From: Candidatus Jordarchaeia archaeon
GTDB taxonomy: Archaea; Asgardarchaeota; Jordiarchaeia; Jordiarchaeales; Jordiarchaeaceae
DNA length: 41,104 bases
Reading direction: 5' to 3'
Assembly (NCBI GenBank): GCA_029856435.1
Contig: JAHQXB010000156.1
Coordinates: 1-41,104, forward strand
Program-made: the position numbers and the translations under genes
Notes under the pieces: generated by a model
Told to the model about the DNA's origin: nothing
Database searches by the model: none
The model's input: only the letters and a program-made list of their open reading frames with translations
Shown: piece by piece, positions 36,341 to 41,104 of the stretch
How the letters are laid out: every line of letters starts with the position of its first letter
How positions within the stretch are numbered: the stretch's first letter is position 1

Positions 36341-36636
36341 TCCCCTCCTCTTAAGCACCTTCCTGAAGGCTCATACTCCTCATTGGAGAGACTAGTTTGA
36401 ACAATTTTCACTTAAAACACCATTCTACAAATAAATAAATTTAAAAATATAGTGTGCATTTAGCTGTTGTTATTCGAGTAACGGATACTGGGGCTCTAAA
36501 CGAAGGAAGACTTTTCTGGCTAATGTTTCCCACCCCGGAAAAGAAGCCAAAATAGCCCTCCCTTCAGGGAAAGGAAGCATATAACACTAGGTCGGCTCCC
36601 AAGAGCTAAACACCCATAAAATATAATTTTTTGTAT

Positions 36637-36662
36637 GTATTTTTTACATGTATTTTTTACAT
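36637..36662. repeat. Tandem 13-bp direct repeat
   Basis: Two exact copies of GTATTTTTTACAT abut at 36637-36649 and 36650-36662. They lie in the gene-free 36341-36867 stretch upstream of the RadA-like gene. The rest of that stretch is AT-rich with no credible ORF. The repeat could be an operator for the DNA-repair operon or a chance slippage product. Confidence 0.5.
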
Positions 36663-36867
36663 GAAAAAGACAGAATGAAAAACGTGTCTTCGAATGGCTG
36701 AAACACCTAAGAGATCCTCACAATTTGGAATACTTTCGCTCACCTCTCCCTCTCTCCCCTATCCTGCTGTGATTTTAAATGGAGCCTTCGTCAAAATTAA
36801 GCTTAAAAAAGTGCAAGTTAAGGATTCCGTTGAACAAAAAATATATACTTTTAAAGGAGCAGAGAAT

Positions 36868-37755
36868 ATGCTATCCGGCCACAACGAAAATCTAATGGCC
36901 AAAAATCCGAACATCACACACTCCGCCCTAAAGTATCTAACCACAACTATTTCAGAAAGAGAGTTAACAGACCAACATCAAAACGCACTTGACCTCTACT
37001 ACCGAAAACTTAACGCTGGAAAATTAACCACGGGAAGCTCTCTTCTGGACTCACTCCTAGGCGGAGGAGTGGAAACCTCAACCTTCACCCTGCTCTACGG
37101 AGACCGAAGAATCCTCCAAATACTGGTGCACAAATTACTAGTAAACACTCTACTCGACACCAATAAGGGAGGCTTCGCATCACCAGCAGTTTACGTCTGC
37201 TGCAGTAACTATAGAAAAGAAAGAACAGTCCTCAACACCTACTATCTCGCAGACTTAGCCCTAAGTGCCGGCATAAATCCCACAGCAGCCTTCAGAAACA
37301 TCCACGTAGCTATGGCCTTCAACCCCCTAGAAGAATACACCATAAGCAAGATAACAGGAAAAATAGTGAGAAAAATGGGCTCCAAACTCATCCTCGTAGA
37401 CAATATCGCTCTCCTACTCTGCGACGAAAAAATGAGAGAAGAATTCCCAGACATAACTCTAATCTCAGTGGCGGGCGGCTTCTGGGAAGCAGCGTTCCAA
37501 AACGACGCCGCACTAGTGGCCACCTGCAGAGAAACTCCCTCTAATCCTCATAATAATCAACCGATTCCCCTGCCTGAGGGCGGCTCTGTGCTGAGTCAGA
37601 GGGCGGGGGTAATTGTGTACCTGAGGGTCGGCCGCCGAAGAACACCATTTGCGAAGGCCTATCTCCGCAAACATCCCTCCTTGGCAAACCGGGAGGTTGC
37701 CTTTACCTTTAATCGCTACTGCATTCATGACGACTTATTTTGGGATGAGGAATGA
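36868..37755 (+). CDS. RadA/Rad51 paralogue lacking Walker A
   Basis: 295 aa. The RecA-like core is recognisable: KLTTGSSLLDSLLGGGVETSTFTLLYG, then NIHVAMAFN, Walker B-like KLILVDNI (~173-180), and SVLSQRAGVIVYLRVGRR matching the C-terminal part of RadA. Where RadA has the P-loop GxxGSGKT, this protein has YGDRRILQILVHKL, so ATP binding is probably lost. ATG 36868 is chosen because AAAGGAG lies nine bases upstream and a TATA-like AAAAATATATAC just before it; an upstream ATG (36694) adds a non-conserved 58-residue tail. The stop overlaps or touches the next gene. Context with a polymerase suggests a recruiting factor. Confidence 0.8.
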   Translation: MLSGHNENLMAKNPNITHSALKYLTTTISERELTDQHQNALDLYYRKLNAGKLTTGSSLLDSLLGGGVETSTFTLLYGDRRILQILVHKLLVNTLLDTNKGGFASPAVYVCCSNYRKERTVLNTYYLADLALSAGINPTAAFRNIHVAMAFNPLEEYTISKITGKIVRKMGSKLILVDNIALLLCDEKMREEFPDITLISVAGGFWEAAFQNDAALVATCRETPSNPHNNQPIPLPEGGSVLSQRAGVIVYLRVGRRRTPFAKAYLRKHPSLANREVAFTFNRYCIHDDLFWDEE

Positions 37756-37760
37756 TTAAT

Positions 37761-38054
37761 ATGGGTAGAATTACTGTTTCCTTCCGCGCCGAGTTTAATG
37801 AGGTTCTTGAGAGGCTGAGGAAAACATTCTATGAGGCTCTCGTGGATATGGAGCGCCGGGAGGCTTTTGACGAGCTGGTTAAGGCTTGGTCTGAAACCAA
37901 GGGTGCTATGAGTTACGCTGAGCTTCCCTCAGTTCTGCTCTCCCTCCTTTTCAGTGCAGTTGTGGACAACCGCAAGGAAATCCTGCTTCTCAAAAAGAAA
38001 CTGCTTGAAGGGAAGGAAGAAAATGGAGGGGTGGGTAACCCAGAGTTACATTGA
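37761..38054 (+). CDS. Small helical protein in the RadA-like/PolB operon
   Basis: 97 aa, predicted mostly alpha-helical (FNEVLERLRKTFYEALVDME, and a leucine-rich region ending in KEILLLKKKLLEGKEE that could form a coiled coil). Not recognised. ATG 37761 follows GATGAGG at ~10 bases; ATG 37752 is an alternative that overlaps the RadA-like stop as ATGA. The last 32 bp overlap the start of the polymerase gene in another frame. Sandwiched in this way it is probably a bridging subunit between the RadA-like protein and the polymerase. Confidence 0.7.
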   Translation: MGRITVSFRAEFNEVLERLRKTFYEALVDMERREAFDELVKAWSETKGAMSYAELPSVLLSLLFSAVVDNRKEILLLKKKLLEGKEENGGVGNPELH

Positions 38055-40164
38055 CGGAAACCGGGCGGTCAACTGGCTGAGAACACTCCGAGGATCTATT
38101 GAAAGGGTGGAGGAGACCTACTACCCCGACTTTTATGTCCTGCCCCGTGGAGACCTGAACCCCGACGGTTTCTCCTGGCTTTTGAGAGAGGAGCCCCGAA
38201 TATTTAACGCCCAGGTTGAGTGGAAGTATGCAGATCTAAGGATGAAGAAGAAAATCCGAGTGGTTCACATTCAAACCGTGTCCCCCAAAGCCTTCAGGGA
38301 GGTTGTGAACATACTCAAAAGGCGAAACGCTGTCGCAAAATTCTATGGAACCGACATCACACACATTCAACGCTACCTCTGCATTCGAGGCTTCGCCCCC
38401 ACTATGCTAGTAGAATATCGGAACCGCCAGTTCACAAAAATAGAAGACTTGGATGAGCTTGCCCCGCCGCCTCTAACCGAAATCTCCCTCAGAGTGCAGA
38501 TAGATAAAAAAGGATTTTTGGCTAATCCTGAACGTGACTCCATTAAAAGAGTCACCCTATACGGCTCCGATGGGGACAAGGAGGAGCTGAGCGGAAGCGA
38601 GGATTACATTCTGGAGAGCCTTCAGAGAATAATACAGAGTCGAGACCCAGACATCCTCCTGGCTCCCAGTCATCCTCTTAGAGACCTTCACTATATCGTT
38701 AAGAGGGCGAAAATCTTGGGACTCAACATAAACCTTTCTCGGGAGAACGATTATTCTATCCAGCCTGATTCTCCTTCTTGGAGTAGTTGGAGGGGGAGAG
38801 CTTATGTTTCCTTGGAGTCGTTTGAAAGGTTTGGTCTTGCGGGTTTGAGTGAGCTCTGCCGCTTTGGAATGATTCCCTTGGGGCTAGCTGCTAGGTGGGC
38901 TGCGGGAAGAATTGTGGACTGCAGACAGGTCTATGAAGCCATGAAGCTGGGGATTCTTATACCAGAGGCGAAGAGTTACAGTAACCATTTCAGAACCGTG
39001 GAGGAACTCTACCTGAAGGATCGGGGAGGACTAATCATCTCTCCCAGAGTGGGGGTGCACGAGAATGTTTGTGCTTTGGATTTTGAATCCATGTATCCCA
39101 ACTTGATTCTGCGTAGAAACATAAGTTACGAAACCTGTACACTTGAGGGGATAGACTATTCGTGGAAGGGTTTGCTTCCCAGAGTGGCTGAGGCTGCCTT
39201 GGAGAGGAGGTTACACTTCAAACATCTGAGAAAGAGCCTTCTTGAGGGCAGTTCCGAGTATGTTTATGCGGATCAGCGTCAAGAGGCTTTGAAGATGATG
39301 TTGGTTGTAATATATGGTTATAGTGGTTGCACCTGGAACCGTTTCCAACATGTTCCCACCTTTGAGAGTATTAATTTGCATGGGAGGGAGATTCTCATCA
39401 GGGCCATAAATATTTCAATGAGGGAGGGCTTCCAAGTGGTTTACGCGGATACAGATTGCTTATTCGTCAAAAGGCAGGGAGCCTCAAAGGAAGATTTTGA
39501 AAGACTTGCAGAGCAGATATCTGAGGAGGTTAATTTCCCCATCGCCATAGACAACCTGTACCGGTTCCTAGTATTATTACCCTCTAAGTTAGACCCCATG
39601 GTTGATGTGGTGAAACGCTACTACGGTAAACTGTATGATGGTAGACTCCACCAGAGGGGAATAGAAGTCAGGAGACACGATGCACCCAAACTCATAAAGA
39701 GGTTTCAAGAGGAACTGATGGAAACATTGTTCAACGCTCAGAACATTGAGGAAGTGAAGAAGAATTACCATAAAGCTGTGGAGTTCACCCTTCAAACATA
39801 CGGTAGAGTTCTTTCTGGAGAAGTGGATGTCAGCGAACTCGTCGTGGAGAAAGACTTGCATAAACCCTTAGATGAATATTTGAGAATCTATCCTCATGTG
39901 GCTGCGGGTAGACAGTTGGAAAATTATGGAACAGTCCAAGAGGGGCGGCTGGTCAGATACGTCTACGTGAATCATCTGAGCTCCAACCCTCTAGCCAGAG
40001 TCCAAGCTCTACCATTATATGATGGTCGAAGCTACGACAGAGAGAAGTACAGTGAACTCGTCCTCGAAGCTGCGGAAACCCTTCTCAAAGTCTTTGGTTT
40101 TGAGAAAAAAGATGTAGCTTCGTCCTTCAAAAAAATTGTTGGCTCAAAGAAAAATGAAGTCTAG
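38023..40164 (+). CDS. B-family DNA polymerase, PolB2-like, exonuclease-deficient
   Basis: 713 aa. Motif A reads DFESMYPNLI (D353), motif B has R419 and K424 in RQEALKMMLVVIYGYSG (the usual NSxYG Asn is Val), and motif C is YADTDCLFV (D476, D478), so the metal-binding aspartates survive. The N-terminal ~330 residues cover the exonuclease region, but the DIE, NxxxFD and YxxxD motifs are absent. This fits the archaeal PolB2/Dpo2 group linked to translesion synthesis. ATG 38023 lies behind GGAAGG, inside the end of the preceding gene; a longer reading from 37954 overlaps that gene and is rejected. Third gene of a coupled operon. Confidence 0.85.
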   Translation: MEGWVTQSYIDGNRAVNWLRTLRGSIERVEETYYPDFYVLPRGDLNPDGFSWLLREEPRIFNAQVEWKYADLRMKKKIRVVHIQTVSPKAFREVVNILKRRNAVAKFYGTDITHIQRYLCIRGFAPTMLVEYRNRQFTKIEDLDELAPPPLTEISLRVQIDKKGFLANPERDSIKRVTLYGSDGDKEELSGSEDYILESLQRIIQSRDPDILLAPSHPLRDLHYIVKRAKILGLNINLSRENDYSIQPDSPSWSSWRGRAYVSLESFERFGLAGLSELCRFGMIPLGLAARWAAGRIVDCRQVYEAMKLGILIPEAKSYSNHFRTVEELYLKDRGGLIISPRVGVHENVCALDFESMYPNLILRRNISYETCTLEGIDYSWKGLLPRVAEAALERRLHFKHLRKSLLEGSSEYVYADQRQEALKMMLVVIYGYSGCTWNRFQHVPTFESINLHGREILIRAINISMREGFQVVYADTDCLFVKRQGASKEDFERLAEQISEEVNFPIAIDNLYRFLVLLPSKLDPMVDVVKRYYGKLYDGRLHQRGIEVRRHDAPKLIKRFQEELMETLFNAQNIEEVKKNYHKAVEFTLQTYGRVLSGEVDVSELVVEKDLHKPLDEYLRIYPHVAAGRQLENYGTVQEGRLVRYVYVNHLSSNPLARVQALPLYDGRSYDREKYSELVLEAAETLLKVFGFEKKDVASSFKKIVGSKKNEV

Positions 40165-40305
40165 GAAAATTTTTTCTTTTATCCGTATTTTTCCACTGCT
40201 TTTCGGATAAGCACTTATTGGGAGTTTTCGATTTTGTGGGGGAATCAAGATGGAAATGTGGGAGTAATCTTTTTTAGGATTATTAAACCAATTTTGTGAG
40301 GGAGG

Positions 40306-41104
40306 ATGTCTTGGTTGGCTGTGGTGCTAGTGGAGCGTAAGGGTATTCTCTGCCTTCTGGGGGCAATTGTAGCTTTGATTGGATTTTCGCTGAGTGATAT
40401 GCGGCTTTCAGTTTCTGTGCCCCTGTATTCGTATGTTTCTTTTTGTGGACGGATTGTCTGGAGTGGTGCTGGCTTCGCAGTGTTTTTGAGTGGCGAAATT
40501 TTGTTTTTTTCTTCGCTTGTTTTTTTGTTTTTGGAAAAGAAGATTGGGGAACTTTGGGTGGCCCAGCTTGGTAAGTTGGCTCTTTTTACCGTGGGATACC
40601 TGTTGTTGGTGCAGAGGGTGAGTGGAAGTGTAGTTCTTGATACTCCTTTTTTTGTTTTTTCAATCTATGTGGAAAATGTTTATACGGAGATGACCCAGTA
40701 TCTCCTTCTGCTTTCACTCTTCACCACACTTTCACTTGTTCTGGCTGGAGATTTCTTTTTGAGGAGGGACACTGCTAAGGGGCCCAGTGAGAGGTTCTAC
40801 TTGTTCTGTGGGCTATGTAACTTTTCCTTGGGAGCTGTAATGGCTGCTTCTGTTCTCCTGAGAATTTCAAACTATGCTTTTTACTCTTTTCCGGGAGACA
40901 TCTACTTCTATATGCAGCAATTTTTCTTCGTCACCGTGAACTCTTTCGAGGTTATTGGCGTTTTCTCAGCCGCCCTAGGCTGTGTAATCATCGCCTTTAA
41001 GAAGAATCCTCCACAAATCGGCAAAGGACAAATCATAGTGGGCTCTATTCTTGTGGTGATGGCTGCTCCATTAACTTTCATCCCTGTTCAGATTTGGATA
41101 GACC
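40306..41104 (+). CDS. Polytopic membrane protein, partial (runs off the window)
   Basis: An open frame of 266 codons without a stop to the window end, starting at ATG 40306 behind GTGAGGGAGG, a strong ribosome binding site. It encodes about seven hydrophobic segments with short polar loops (VERKG, EKKIGE, RRDTAKGPSERF, KKNPPQIGKG). No signature of transport or catalysis is visible. It lies 141 bp downstream of the polymerase, probably as a separate transcription unit. Function unknown; the C-terminus is missing. Confidence 0.6.
   Translation, partial: MSWLAVVLVERKGILCLLGAIVALIGFSLSDMRLSVSVPLYSYVSFCGRIVWSGAGFAVFLSGEILFFSSLVFLFLEKKIGELWVAQLGKLALFTVGYLLLVQRVSGSVVLDTPFFVFSIYVENVYTEMTQYLLLLSLFTTLSLVLAGDFFLRRDTAKGPSERFYLFCGLCNFSLGAVMAASVLLRISNYAFYSFPGDIYFYMQQFFFVTVNSFEVIGVFSAALGCVIIAFKKNPPQIGKGQIIVGSILVVMAAPLTFIPVQIWID

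Noticed and set aside
36694..36867. 58-residue N-terminal extension of the RadA-like protein
   Set aside because: AAAGGAG before ATG 36868 and the upstream TATA-like element favour the shorter protein; the extension has no RadA similarity.
1..41104. tRNA, rRNA or CRISPR arrays
   Set aside because: No cloverleaf with a GTTCRA-type arm, no rRNA-like sequence and no regularly spaced repeats were found on reading both strands.

Overview
This window is chromosomal DNA from an anaerobic archaeon, most likely of the TACK/Bathyarchaeia type. That placement is inference. It rests on TATA-type promoters a short way upstream of starts, frequent TTG/GTG starts behind GGAGG/GGTG ribosome binding sites, an ATP-dependent archaeal DNA ligase, ADP-forming acyl-CoA synthetase alpha subunits, a flavodiiron protein, an archaeal-type TnpB, a VapBC remnant, and a RadA paralogue beside a PolB2-like polymerase. 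I see no rRNA, tRNA or CRISPR array. The DNA is moderately AT-rich.

Layout. 1-121: right end of an IS200/IS605-type element with its terminal hairpins. 0.17-5.05 kb: a V4R-like cysteine protein, a dolichol-kinase-family membrane enzyme, a four-gene minus-strand operon (nitroreductase, two small unknown proteins, SCP2-like protein), a metallo-beta-lactamase-fold protein and an orphan membrane protein. 5.4-13.3 kb: ADP-forming acyl-CoA synthetase alpha subunit, DUF72 protein, zinc-ribbon membrane protein, flavodiiron protein FprA, a tandem pair of PaaK-like proteins (one looks like a pseudoenzyme) and OsmC. 13.4-18.3 kb: DNA ligase followed by a perfect 14-bp stem-loop, then an oxidative-stress island (Fur/PerR, peroxiredoxin, second Fur/PerR) and an alpha/beta hydrolase.

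18.4-31.3 kb is an alpha-glucan/trehalose cluster. TreS-maltokinase fusion, GlgB, a GH57 protein and MalQ lie on the minus strand, with GlgP divergent on the plus strand. A dead tnpB copy sits between the GH57 gene and malQ. Together these genes can branch, disproportionate and phosphorolyse a glycogen-like polymer and interconvert maltose and trehalose. GlgE is not in the window, and the maltokinase half carries HGS where the family normally has HGD.

31.6-36.3 kb: a second alpha/beta hydrolase, a paralogue of the V4R-like protein, a YkgJ-type Cys-cluster protein, a second acyl-CoA synthetase alpha subunit, and a vapBC pair whose toxin is broken by frameshifts. 36.9-40.2 kb: the most interesting locus, a tightly coupled three-gene operon. 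It encodes a RadA paralogue without a Walker A motif, a 97-aa unknown protein and a PolB-family polymerase that has lost the exonuclease motifs but keeps the polymerase aspartates. The logic resembles bacterial ImuA/ImuB/DnaE2 mutasomes. The window ends inside a polytopic membrane protein gene.

A separate DNA-level signal is a strand asymmetry. Plus-strand A+C content climbs gradually and then collapses within about 100 bp inside a gene. It is clearest at ~10.80-10.86 kb and weaker near 37.56 kb.
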